Assembly: GCA_964544115.1 (NCBI GenBank) | Contig: CAZJBP010000193.1 | Span: forward strand, 1 to 6,588 | DNA: 6,588 nt | Direction: 5' to 3' | Origin: CAZJBP01 sp964544115 | GTDB taxonomy: Bacteria; Verrucomicrobiota; Kiritimatiellia; UBA8416; JADHWI01 | Shown: in pieces, positions 1 to 6,418 of the stretch | How positions within the stretch are numbered: position 1 is the first letter of the stretch | How the letters are laid out: each line of letters starts with the position of its first letter | Translations under genes and position numbers: made by a program | Notes under the pieces: generated by a model | What the model was told of the DNA's origin: nothing | Databases searched by the model: none | The model's input: only the letters and a program-made list of their open reading frames with translations

Positions 1-165
1 GCGTTTCGACCCGATCCGCGACACATCCCCCGTCAGCCACAGGACCGATTCACCTACCGCAGGCCGCCCGAGGTCGATACCGATACCGATGCCGACCCCG
101 ACGCCGAGAGGAATACGCGCGAGGCCGCCAGCACCGACCGCGGGCCTGGCACTACCCCTACTGCA
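1..165. other. Left-edge region without a supportable gene
   Basis: Together with the element and leader that follow, the first 305 bases hold no gene I can support. All three forward frames are open from the window edge, with stops at 250-252, 173-175 and 240-242, and a reverse frame is also open. This is what high G+C predicts rather than evidence of coding. None of the translations resembles a recognisable domain; the forward frame ending at 250-252 is Asp/Thr/Ala/Pro-rich because it reads the hexameric repeat. The tail of an upstream gene running in from the left cannot be excluded, since the window is cut there. Confidence 0.4.
76..105. repeat. Imperfect hexameric tandem repeat (GAYNCC x5)
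   Basis: Five consecutive six-base units can be read: GATACC, GATACC, GATGCC, GACCCC and GACGCC. They degenerate by single substitutions from left to right. Short repeats of this kind arise by slippage and are found in spacers of some GC-rich genomes. In one forward frame they would encode alternating Asp-Thr/Asp-Ala/Asp-Pro, but no supported gene contains them. No function is assigned. Confidence 0.6.
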
Positions 166-190
166 CTTGCACTGAAACGAGGATGCGCCC
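166..190 (+). promoter_or_regulatory. 25-nt element, copy 1, upstream of the fucosidase gene
   Basis: The sequence reads CTTGCACTGAAACG, then A, then GGATGCGCCC. The same 25 bases, with G in place of that A, occur on the minus strand at 6500-6476 upstream of the kinase operon. A 24/25 match in about 6.6 kb is far beyond chance. The element ends 115 nt before the GH29 start codon and points toward it. It has no dyad symmetry, so it is not a classic palindromic LacI- or TetR-type operator. TTGCAC could act as a -35 box, but I see no convincing -10 box about 17 nt downstream. It may be a site for a non-palindromic activator or promoter, or a dispersed repeat. The match is seen directly; the regulatory role is inferred. 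Confidence 0.55.
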
Positions 191-194
191 CGCT

Positions 195-207
195 CACGCG
201 CAGCGTG
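195..207 (+). other. Small hairpin just after element copy 1
   Basis: CACGC at 195-199 can pair with GCGTG at 203-207 around a three-base loop (GCA). It starts four bases after the shared 25-nt element. No T-run follows, so it is not a terminator. The counterpart region after the second copy of the element does not carry the same hairpin, so it is probably incidental or a local leader structure. Confidence 0.25.
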
Positions 208-290
208 TCGCCGCGCTTGTTCCACGGATCATGCCGTGCTAGCGTTGCGTGACGGTGACACACGGAGAGTGGAGGCGGCGTTCACTTTCA

Positions 291-298
291 AGAGGAGA
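291..298 (+). promoter_or_regulatory. Ribosome-binding site of the GH29 gene
   Basis: AGAGGAGA contains AGGAG at 293-297, eight bases before the ATG at 306. This strong Shine-Dalgarno match decides the start. The in-frame GTG at 249 would add 19 residues of no recognisable character and has no comparable site. Confidence 0.85.
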
Positions 299-305
299 AC
301 AGGTC

Positions 306-1577
306 ATGGCGGATGAAACGGAGCTGTATCTGGCGGAGGTCGAGAAGACGCGTCCGCAGCGGATGAAGTGGTTCAACGAGGCCCGGTTCGGCATGTTCGT
401 GCACTGGGGCCTCTACGCGCAAATCGGCCGCAACGAATGGGTGATGAATATCGAGTGCATCCCCAAGGAGGAATACGAGACGCTGGCCGAGACATGGAAG
501 CCGAAGCCGCGCCCGATGCGGGAGTGGTGCAAACTGGCCAAGAAGGCCGGGATGACCTACATGGTCATGACGACCAAGCACCACGAGGGCTTCTGCCTCT
601 GGGACACGAAGATGACGACCTTCAACGCGATGAGGCACGGCCCGCAGCGCGACCTCGTCCGCGAATACGTCGACGCCTGCCGCGAGTTCGGCCTCCGCGT
701 GGGCTTCTACTATTCCCTGATGGACTGGCACCACCCAGATGGCGCAAGGTGCAAGGTGGACGAGGCCGCCCGGCGCCGGTTCTGCGACTTCACGTACGGC
801 TGCGTCGAGGAGCTGATGTCCAACTACGGCAAGGTTGACGTCCTGTGGTATGACGTGTCCTGGCCGCTTGAGACCCCGGAAAAGTGGGAGAGCCTGCGGA
901 TCAACAAGATGGCGCGGGCGTTGCAGCCGCACATCATCATCAACGACCGTTCGCAGATCCCCGAGGACTTCTCGACGCCCGAAGGACAGGTGAATCCAGC
1001 CGAGTCCGGGCGCGGCTGGGAAGCCTGCATGACGTTTAACGACACGTCCTGGGGCTACATGCCGTCGGCCGCGCCCGACGCGGTCACTGCGCGGGACATC
1101 CTCCGAATGCTGTACACGGCCGCATCGAACGAGGGGAACCTGCTTCTGAACATCGGCCCGGCGCCGGATGGCACGGTGCCGGAAGAGGCGGTCGCGCCGC
1201 TCACGGCCGTCGGCAAGTGGATCGCTGCAAATAGGGAGGCGGTCATCGGCAAGTTTGATCGGGGCGGACTGGGTGGAACGAGCTGCGGCTGGTTGACCCG
1301 GAAGGGAAACGTCGCCTATTTCTGGTGCAAGAACTGGCAGGGCACGACCCTCACCCTCGGCGGAATTCCCACGAAGCTCAAGAAGGCGTCGCTCCTTGTC
1401 AGCAAGAAGCCCATCAAGTTCGAACAGACGGCCTATCAGATCCACCTCAGCGGACTTCCCAGAATCAGCCCGGACAAGTTCGCCGGTGTGACCGTGATCA
1501 AGCTCGAGTTCGCGGCGCCGCCCGAACACAAGTGGGGTGCGACCACGACGAACTTCGAAACGATGGGCATCTCGTAA
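306..1577 (+). CDS. Alpha-L-fucosidase, glycoside hydrolase family 29
   Basis: This gene encodes a 423-residue enzyme that should release terminal alpha-L-fucose from glycans by the retaining mechanism of GH29. The family fold is evident: WFNEARFGMFVHWGLY (22-37) begins the catalytic barrel, KHHEGFCLW (91-99) is the classic GH29 active-site block, and VDVLWYDVSWP (177-187) carries the probable nucleophile D183. Acid/base candidates are E226 (TPEG) and E239 (WEACMT, followed by SWGY). The family-typical NEGNLLLNIGPAPDG lies at 275-289. Residues from about 320 form the short C-terminal beta-sandwich usual for GH29. Length is normal and the frame is intact. The N-terminus is polar (MADETELYL), with no signal peptide, so the enzyme is probably cytoplasmic. 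The start is chosen by the ribosome-binding site eight bases upstream. It is transcribed toward a minus-strand operon that shares its upstream 25-nt element. The family is secure; the natural substrate and linkage are not. Confidence 0.93.
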   Translation: MADETELYLAEVEKTRPQRMKWFNEARFGMFVHWGLYAQIGRNEWVMNIECIPKEEYETLAETWKPKPRPMREWCKLAKKAGMTYMVMTTKHHEGFCLWDTKMTTFNAMRHGPQRDLVREYVDACREFGLRVGFYYSLMDWHHPDGARCKVDEAARRRFCDFTYGCVEELMSNYGKVDVLWYDVSWPLETPEKWESLRINKMARALQPHIIINDRSQIPEDFSTPEGQVNPAESGRGWEACMTFNDTSWGYMPSAAPDAVTARDILRMLYTAASNEGNLLLNIGPAPDGTVPEEAVAPLTAVGKWIAANREAVIGKFDRGGLGGTSCGWLTRKGNVAYFWCKNWQGTTLTLGGIPTKLKKASLLVSKKPIKFEQTAYQIHLSGLPRISPDKFAGVTVIKLEFAAPPEHKWGATTTNFETMGIS

Positions 1578-1606
1578 AGGCGGGTGCTGTGACCACGCGC
1601 TACGGA

Positions 1607-1639
1607 CGCGGGGGCCCCGACGCATGGGGCCCGGCCGCG
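1607..1639. terminator. Hairpin in the convergent gap, candidate bidirectional terminator
   Basis: GGGCCCC (1612-1618) pairs perfectly with GGGGCCC (1626-1632) around the loop GACGCAT. CGCGG (1607-1611) pairs with CCGCG (1635-1639) after a two-base bulge (GG, 1633-1634). The total is 12 G:C pairs in a 62-base gap between two converging genes, ending directly against the minus-strand stop codon at 1640-1642. Neither side has a T-run, so it is not a textbook rho-independent terminator. It may still stop or stabilise both transcripts. Confidence 0.5.
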
Positions 1640-3199
1640 CTATTCGTCGGTCAGGCTCATCTCCCAGGCCGCCACGTCTTCGAACAGACATCCACCGTCC
1701 TGGACCAGGAAGCCCAGCTTGCCGGTGGCTTGCGCCGAAAAGAAGAATGTCTGCACCAGCAGGCCATCCAGGTAGAGCTCCACGATATCACGGCGAACCA
1801 GGAGGCGGAACGGCGTCTTGCGCCCGGCGTGAATGCCACCGACCGTCGCGCACCCGGGCCCCGTCACATCCAGGCATCTGAAGCTCAACTTGCCGTCGCG
1901 ACAGATCATGCGATCCATCCGGGTGATCCCGTACGTTTCCAGGTTGAGCGCGAGCCCTTCGCCGGGCCGCTCTTCGATATAGAACCCGCTCGAGACGGGG
2001 ATGATGTGCGTTTCCGGCCCCCAGCCTTCGTCTATGACCGTCATCGAGCCCTCCAGCACCACGCCTTTGGCTAGATCGAACCGGTTCGCCATCAGCGCTA
2101 CCACCCCGCCGCCCCCACCCCGTTGGAAGGGAATCTTCCTGTCCTTCAGTTCCAGCCTGCTCCCGCTTCCTCGGACGATGTGGGCCTCATCGACCTCCAC
2201 CGGATGCAGCCGGGCGCAATCACTCATCTCAATGGCGAGCTTGCGGCCCTTCATCGCCTCATTTCCGGGCCAATACCCCATCCGCAGATGCCCGCCCTGA
2301 TCCACGACGGCCCGCTTCAAGGGCGTGAGGCAGATCTTCTCTCCCGCGCTGCCCCACAGCGTTGGCGTGTAATTCGTGAGCAGGAGCTCCCCGTCCTTTC
2401 CTCGGCCAAAACAGCCCAAGGTCTGGACGCCGACCGCTCCCCGCGTTCCGCCGACTTCGGCAAGATCGAGCGAGTTGCCGCAGAGGCGAAACGCCTCCAG
2501 GTCAGGACGGAAAGGGCCGCAGGGCTCGTCGCTGACGAAGGTGAACATGGAGTAGCCACCGTTCCCCATGTAATTGAACCGCGCCCCAAGGATGAGGTAG
2601 TACTTCCCGCCGATCCGCTCGCAGCCGCCGACTTCCATGTACTGCTGTGGCGTGTTTCCCCAGTCAAACACCGGCGGCGGCAACCAGCGCCACACACGGC
2701 CGTCGTCTGATTCCATCATGCCGATGGACATGTGCGGCCAAGACTGCGCCGAGGTGGCCGTCACATAACCCCAGTACCCCTGCTCTGGTGCATCTTCGTG
2801 CTTCGGGATCATGTACATGTGGTCGCATCGCCCCACGATTGTATACCAGCGCGGGTCGGGCGTGAGGTCGTACGGCTTACCGCGGTACTGCCAGTTCACC
2901 ATGTCGTCCGATTCCCAGAAACACAGCGTGTCGTTGTGGTGTCCGGGGCGGCCGCTGAGGCTGCCGTGGTTCAGGACGAACCGGTCCTTGCAGCGGTGAA
3001 TGAACATCTTCCACACCGGAAACGGGGCGTCCCGGATGACCGGCGCACCGTCCGCCCAGTGCACCCCGTCCTCGGAAGTGGCCACCCACATGTTCTTGCC
3101 GCCCTTACCCTCGTCGTGTATGGCGAACATGTAGTACTTGCCCGCATGCCAGAGCACGCTGGGGTCCCACATCCGTCCGTTCGGTGGAGCATAGATCAT
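1640..3199 (-). CDS. GH32/GH43-superfamily five-bladed beta-propeller hydrolase with C-terminal beta-sandwich
   Basis: The 519-residue product looks like a two-domain glycosidase of the GH32/GH43/GH68 superfamily. The propeller covers about residues 1-320: MWDPSVLWHAGKYYMF (10-25) supplies a candidate catalytic Asp, D12; VGRCDH (122-127) carries a possible third carboxylate, D126; YMEVGGCERIGGKYYL (187-202) resembles the GH32 'EC' region, with E189 as acid/base candidate. Sugar-blade phrases such as WVATSEDGVHW (38-48) recur. Residues from about 340 form a beta-sandwich ending in RLLVRRDIVELYLDG (465-479) and TGKLGFLVQ, like the GH32 C-terminal domain. The GH32 signature WMNDPNG is absent, so this is a divergent member and its substrate cannot be named. 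A run of five glycines (361-365) probably marks the linker area. The ATG at 3199 is preferred because GAAGGG lies nine bases upstream; the ATG at 3208 abuts that site and would add three residues. No signal peptide is visible. It is the last gene of the minus-strand operon. Confidence 0.75.
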   Translation of the reverse strand: MIYAPPNGRMWDPSVLWHAGKYYMFAIHDEGKGGKNMWVATSEDGVHWADGAPVIRDAPFPVWKMFIHRCKDRFVLNHGSLSGRPGHHNDTLCFWESDDMVNWQYRGKPYDLTPDPRWYTIVGRCDHMYMIPKHEDAPEQGYWGYVTATSAQSWPHMSIGMMESDDGRVWRWLPPPVFDWGNTPQQYMEVGGCERIGGKYYLILGARFNYMGNGGYSMFTFVSDEPCGPFRPDLEAFRLCGNSLDLAEVGGTRGAVGVQTLGCFGRGKDGELLLTNYTPTLWGSAGEKICLTPLKRAVVDQGGHLRMGYWPGNEAMKGRKLAIEMSDCARLHPVEVDEAHIVRGSGSRLELKDRKIPFQRGGGGGVVALMANRFDLAKGVVLEGSMTVIDEGWGPETHIIPVSSGFYIEERPGEGLALNLETYGITRMDRMICRDGKLSFRCLDVTGPGCATVGGIHAGRKTPFRLLVRRDIVELYLDGLLVQTFFFSAQATGKLGFLVQDGGCLFEDVAAWEMSLTDE

Positions 3200-3208
3200 T
3201 TCAGCCAT

Positions 3209-3214
3209 CCCTTC
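3209..3214 (-). promoter_or_regulatory. Ribosome-binding site of the beta-propeller hydrolase gene
   Basis: On the minus strand GAAGGG lies immediately before an ATG at 3208 and nine bases before a second in-frame ATG at 3199. Normal spacing favours 3199 as the start, although 3208 remains possible. Confidence 0.55.
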
Positions 3215-3276
3215 ATTCGCAGCCGGGTCCTAAGCGGGATCCCGTAACCCATTCAACAACATGCTTCGTCCTCATC

Positions 3277-5448
3277 TCAAGGGCGCCTCGTGAGCTCAAG
3301 GCGCTCGCCCGGCGAAGTGGCCACGCTGAAGCGGTCGCCGCTGACGGTTTCGCTTGCCACACCGTTGCGCAGGACGCGCACGGCCGCGCCCGCCCACGGA
3401 TTCAGCACCGTGCACGTGCGCCCCTTCTCGCTGACAATCCTCACGGACTCGACCCGTTCGCGGGTCAATTCCGCGGAGACCACAAAGGCGCCGTAGGCGC
3501 GCAGGCCGTCGAACCGGGCCGGCTGGCCCTTCGGCCAGCAGGGGAACAGGCGCAGAAAGCCTTCGTGGCTCTGCAGCAGCATCTCGTTCAGACCGTCTGG
3601 AATCCCGGAGTTGTTCTCGATCCCCCCGCCGCCCATATTGAACATGAAGTTGGGTTGGATGTATTTCTCGGTCACTCGCTTCATCTGCTGCAGAATCACG
3701 TCGGGATCGACGCCGACACGCGCGGAGGCCGCAAAGATCGTGCTGAATGAGTTCAGGTTCTCCCACAGATCCTTGTACAGGATAGTGTCCACGCCCGCGC
3801 GAACCAGCGCCGGATCCGATGACAAGCTGATAGCGTTGGCCGGGTAGATATGCTGGATGCAGCACATATTGAGGTCTTCAAGCTTGGTGATGCCGTTCTC
3901 GCAGACATCAAACATCGTCTTCCCGTTTCTTTCGGTCAGCGGGAAGGCGCTGATGTGATCCAGGATGTGTTGCCATTTCCCGCGACGGTGCTCATCCACC
4001 CCCAGCACCTCGCTGAGCTCAATGGCAGCACGGGACACCATCCGGATCAGCGCCAGAGATAGCGGCGGATTCGTTTCCTTGGCCCGTTGGAACTCGACGC
4101 TGTCCTCGGGCAGCATCATGTAGAACCCGCATTCATTGATGCAATCGTTGCGGCTCACATAGCGGCCACCCGTGCCCTGAGCCCCGTCGAGGGGTTCGAA
4201 CGAGAGATAGTCCTCCCAGAAGTTCATGACCTCCACGATATACGGGTACGCATATCGACGGGCATAGTCCAGATCCTGCGTGAGGGAGTAACGCATGATC
4301 ATGTTGACGGCCAGAAAGGACGCGTTGGACTTCTGCCCGAGAAAATTGAACCCGTCGTCATACGGGGTCGAGGACCGGTCAACATGAAGCCCCCTCGGAC
4401 CGAAGCCGACGTTGCAGTACGCGCCCCTGACGTTCAGGAATCGCTTCGCGTACGCCTTCATCTTCGGCAAATAGTCCATGATGGCCTGGTCATACGGCTC
4501 GGCCAATTCGACGAGGTTTGAGGTCAGCACGCCCCACCAGGGCGCCTCATAGTTGTAGTTGGTGTGATAGTCGCTGCCCCAGCCGGGGTAGTCGTTCGTA
4601 ATCCAGGCAAACAGCCCCGGGGGAAACGTCCGGTTTCCGCAACACGAGGCCATGACGTAATGCGAGCCGTAGTAACGGTCCTCGAGATAGCGATCCCCGA
4701 TGTCGATCTTGGCGCACTTCTTCCACAGCGCGCTCCACCACTCGAGATGCCGGTCCCGCGCTTCGGTCAGTCGCCTGTCGTCCATCGTCTGCGCCATCGC
4801 CACGGCACGTGCACGATGGTCCGGCGCGTCGTGGTTGGTCACGACGGCCAGGACGAGCGTATGCTTCCGGCCGGGTTCGAGCCTGATCGACCCGCCGTCC
4901 GGCGCGCGCAGCGCGACCGTCACGCCGGTCTTCCACAGCAGGCACGGCTGTTCGAATCGCCGCTCGTACCAGGCAACGCCGCCATCCAGTCCACTCTCCA
5001 CCACGGAATCACTGCCGTCCTGAGTCTCAAACACGGGGCGGATGGCAAGGCCATCCCTCCCCGTGGCTTCCAACTCCACCACCAGTGCATTCTCACCCCG
5101 GGGCGTCCAGACCGTCACCGACAGGCATGTTTCACCCTTCTCGAATCGGCCGCGCACCGTGGCATCATGGATGCTCTGCTCGAGCTTGTACGACGCAGCG
5201 CCGAGGGCGGGCGCGTTCAGCGTAAGCGCCCCGATTGCCTTTGCCCCGCCCCCCCTTCCCGCTTCCTCCCACGCCTGCCAGAAGTCGAGCTTCGAAAGCC
5301 GGAACGTCAGGCTGTCTGACGCCCCGCCCATCGCCACCAGCAGATCGCCGTTGCCGATCACGGCGGCGCCCGTGGTCGCGCCGCTCGGGAAGTTTCCCGG
5401 TGGTTCGTTGAAGACGCCCTTAACCCGCCTGATGTGTTCCATCGCCAT
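3277..5448 (-). CDS. GH95-like (alpha/alpha)6-barrel glycoside hydrolase
   Basis: This 723-residue protein resembles GH95, a family of inverting alpha-L-fucosidases and alpha-L-galactosidases. The N-terminal domain has GAAVIGNGDLLVAMGG (27-42), matching the GNGxLG start of GH95, followed by LSKLDFW (51-57); it may be of the type called DUF5703. The barrel contains TNYNYEAPWW (296-305), which lines up with the GH95 block TNINxQMNYW and keeps its two active-site Asn as N297 and N299. E439, in SRNDCINE, is the acid candidate. GIENNSGIPDGLNEMLLQSHEG (609-630 region) aligns with DGNFGGTAxIAEMLLQSH, placing E611 where GH95 has its catalytic-base Asp. A small beta-sandwich closes the protein. There is no signal peptide. 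The ATG at 5448 has AGGAG nine bases upstream; the ATG at 5442 (GGAG at eight bases) and the TTG at 5472 are alternatives. The gene begins 37 bases after the kinase stop. The fold assignment is good; the activity is uncertain because of the residue change. Confidence 0.78.
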   Translation of the reverse strand: MAMEHIRRVKGVFNEPPGNFPSGATTGAAVIGNGDLLVAMGGASDSLTFRLSKLDFWQAWEEAGRGGGAKAIGALTLNAPALGAASYKLEQSIHDATVRGRFEKGETCLSVTVWTPRGENALVVELEATGRDGLAIRPVFETQDGSDSVVESGLDGGVAWYERRFEQPCLLWKTGVTVALRAPDGGSIRLEPGRKHTLVLAVVTNHDAPDHRARAVAMAQTMDDRRLTEARDRHLEWWSALWKKCAKIDIGDRYLEDRYYGSHYVMASCCGNRTFPPGLFAWITNDYPGWGSDYHTNYNYEAPWWGVLTSNLVELAEPYDQAIMDYLPKMKAYAKRFLNVRGAYCNVGFGPRGLHVDRSSTPYDDGFNFLGQKSNASFLAVNMIMRYSLTQDLDYARRYAYPYIVEVMNFWEDYLSFEPLDGAQGTGGRYVSRNDCINECGFYMMLPEDSVEFQRAKETNPPLSLALIRMVSRAAIELSEVLGVDEHRRGKWQHILDHISAFPLTERNGKTMFDVCENGITKLEDLNMCCIQHIYPANAISLSSDPALVRAGVDTILYKDLWENLNSFSTIFAASARVGVDPDVILQQMKRVTEKYIQPNFMFNMGGGGIENNSGIPDGLNEMLLQSHEGFLRLFPCWPKGQPARFDGLRAYGAFVVSAELTRERVESVRIVSEKGRTCTVLNPWAGAAVRVLRNGVASETVSGDRFSVATSPGERLELTRRP

Positions 5449-5457
5449 ATCTCCGTG

Positions 5458-5462
5458 CTCCT
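5458..5462 (-). promoter_or_regulatory. Ribosome-binding site of the GH95-like gene
   Basis: AGGAG on the minus strand lies nine bases before the ATG at 5448. A second purine block, GGAG at 5454-5451, lies eight bases before the in-frame ATG at 5442, so either codon could be used; they differ by two residues. The upstream TTG at 5472 has no comparable site at good spacing. Confidence 0.65.
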
Positions 5463-5485
5463 GTGCGAACAATCGCCCGCCCTCC

Positions 5486-6418
5486 CTACCCGCGAGTGCC
5501 GGACCCCATCCCGCTCAGAAAGGACTCCACCTGCGCCAGGGTCGGTAGCCCGCCCCGGCCGCCAAGGCCCTGGCTATTGAGCGCCGCGACCGCGCTGGCA
5601 AACTCCGCCGTCTTCTCGAGTGCCATCCCCTTCAGCAGACCGAACAGGAACGCACCGTGATAGCTGTCACCGCAGCCGGTCGTGTCCACCACCTGCGGCA
5701 GGACAAACGCCGCCTGATGAAACGCCGTGCCACCCCGCGAATAGACCCAACTGCCCCGCACGCCGTCGGTGATCACGACAATTCCGGGTCCGCAGCTCAG
5801 GAGGATGTCGGCCGCCGCCGGAATGGCTGTCGTCCGCGTATATTCCTCCGCAAACTGGCGCGCGACGATGCAGACGTCGGTGAAAGGGACCAGATCCTGC
5901 AGTTCCGGTCGATAGCGATGGGCACCACCGTCGAAGGAGACCGGAACGTTCGCCGACCGGGCGATCCGAACGGCGTGCAGGCAGGCGTCCCAATGCCGGC
6001 CGTTGACATGCAGGAACCGGCACGACTCGATGGCCGCGCGAGGCACGTCGTCCGGCGACAGATCGGGCGCGGTGCCGGGCGCATACACGATCGAGCGCCC
6101 AGCGGTCGCCTGCTCGGTGACAATACACGCCGTCGATGAGGTGCAGTCCCGCCTCTGCTGAATGAATTCGACGGAAACTCCTTCGCGTTGAAACTCGTCG
6201 CGAATGAGCGCGCCACGCCAGTCGTCGCCGAGGACGTCCACCATCGCCGTGCTCGCCCCGAGCCGCGCCAGCGTCACCATCGCGGTGGCGACAGGCCCAC
6301 CGCCCTGGACCGTCATTGCAGCGGCGCGCTGCACCTCCTCGGGCCTTGGGAAATGATCCACAAGCGTGACCACGTCCACCGTGGACACGCCGAGGCCGAC
6401 TACATCAAACGCGGTCAT
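5486..6418 (-). CDS. PfkB-family (ribokinase-like) sugar kinase
   Basis: The 310-residue product is a ribokinase-fold kinase that transfers the ATP gamma-phosphate to a sugar or sugar-acid hydroxyl in the cytoplasm. FDVVGLGVSTVDVV (4-17) is the usual first strand; QGGGPVATAMVTLARLG (38-54) is the substrate/anion region of PfkB signature 1; VVDTTGCGDSYHGAF (243-257) is signature 2, with D251 as catalytic base. The C-terminal GGRGGLPTLAQVESFL (286-301) resembles the GGRAGIP ending of the YihV (sulfofructose kinase) branch, but many PfkB kinases of unknown substrate share it. The length is normal. The ATG at 6418 matches the expected N-terminus; the frame stays open upstream to a TTG at 6460. 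No Shine-Dalgarno sequence precedes either. It is the first gene of the minus-strand operon, next to glycosidases, so its substrate is probably a product of their sugar. L-fucose itself is usually phosphorylated as fuculose by FGGY-type kinases, so that specific role is unproven. Confidence 0.9.
   Translation of the reverse strand: MTAFDVVGLGVSTVDVVTLVDHFPRPEEVQRAAAMTVQGGGPVATAMVTLARLGASTAMVDVLGDDWRGALIRDEFQREGVSVEFIQQRRDCTSSTACIVTEQATAGRSIVYAPGTAPDLSPDDVPRAAIESCRFLHVNGRHWDACLHAVRIARSANVPVSFDGGAHRYRPELQDLVPFTDVCIVARQFAEEYTRTTAIPAAADILLSCGPGIVVITDGVRGSWVYSRGGTAFHQAAFVLPQVVDTTGCGDSYHGAFLFGLLKGMALEKTAEFASAVAALNSQGLGGRGGLPTLAQVESFLSGMGSGTRG

Noticed and set aside
167..195. Sigma-70 or sigma-54 promoter built on TTGCAC or the nearby TGGCAC
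   Set aside because: No acceptable -10 box follows TTGCAC at 16-18 bases in either copy, and the GG to GC spacing near 147-164 is wrong for a sigma-54 site.
1..252. Possible C-terminus of a gene entering from the left edge on the + strand
   Set aside because: All three forward frames are open for long distances, so openness carries no information, and no translation resembles a protein family. Interestingly, one frame through each copy of the 25-nt element reads LALKRGCA, but this follows simply from the shared DNA.
54..263. Small minus-strand open frame in the left non-coding region
   Set aside because: It reads through the hexamer repeat and the shared element, with no recognisable product. 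The Ser/Ala/Val-rich sequence reflects the repeat.
288..1691. Long open frame on the minus strand across the whole GH29 gene
   Set aside because: Its Arg/Gly/Leu/His-rich translation has no recognisable domain and it mirrors a secure GH29 coding sequence. Long antisense frames are expected opposite GC-rich genes.
2123..2710. Open frames on the + strand opposite the propeller hydrolase
   Set aside because: They lie opposite a gene with conserved motifs along its length, and their translations show no domain.
3235..3244. Perfect 10-bp palindrome CGGGATCCCG between the two hydrolase genes
   Set aside because: It leaves no room for a stable loop and has no T-run, so it is not a credible terminator. 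A lone 10-bp palindrome in GC-rich DNA is weak evidence for an operator.
4564..5319. Open + strand frame of about 250 codons opposite the GH95-like gene
   Set aside because: It is a compositional shadow; the minus-strand frame carries the family motifs, and this frame has none.
5716..5722. A further TGAAACG match within the kinase gene
   Set aside because: Only seven bases of the 25-nt element match and it lies inside coding sequence, so it is a chance occurrence.
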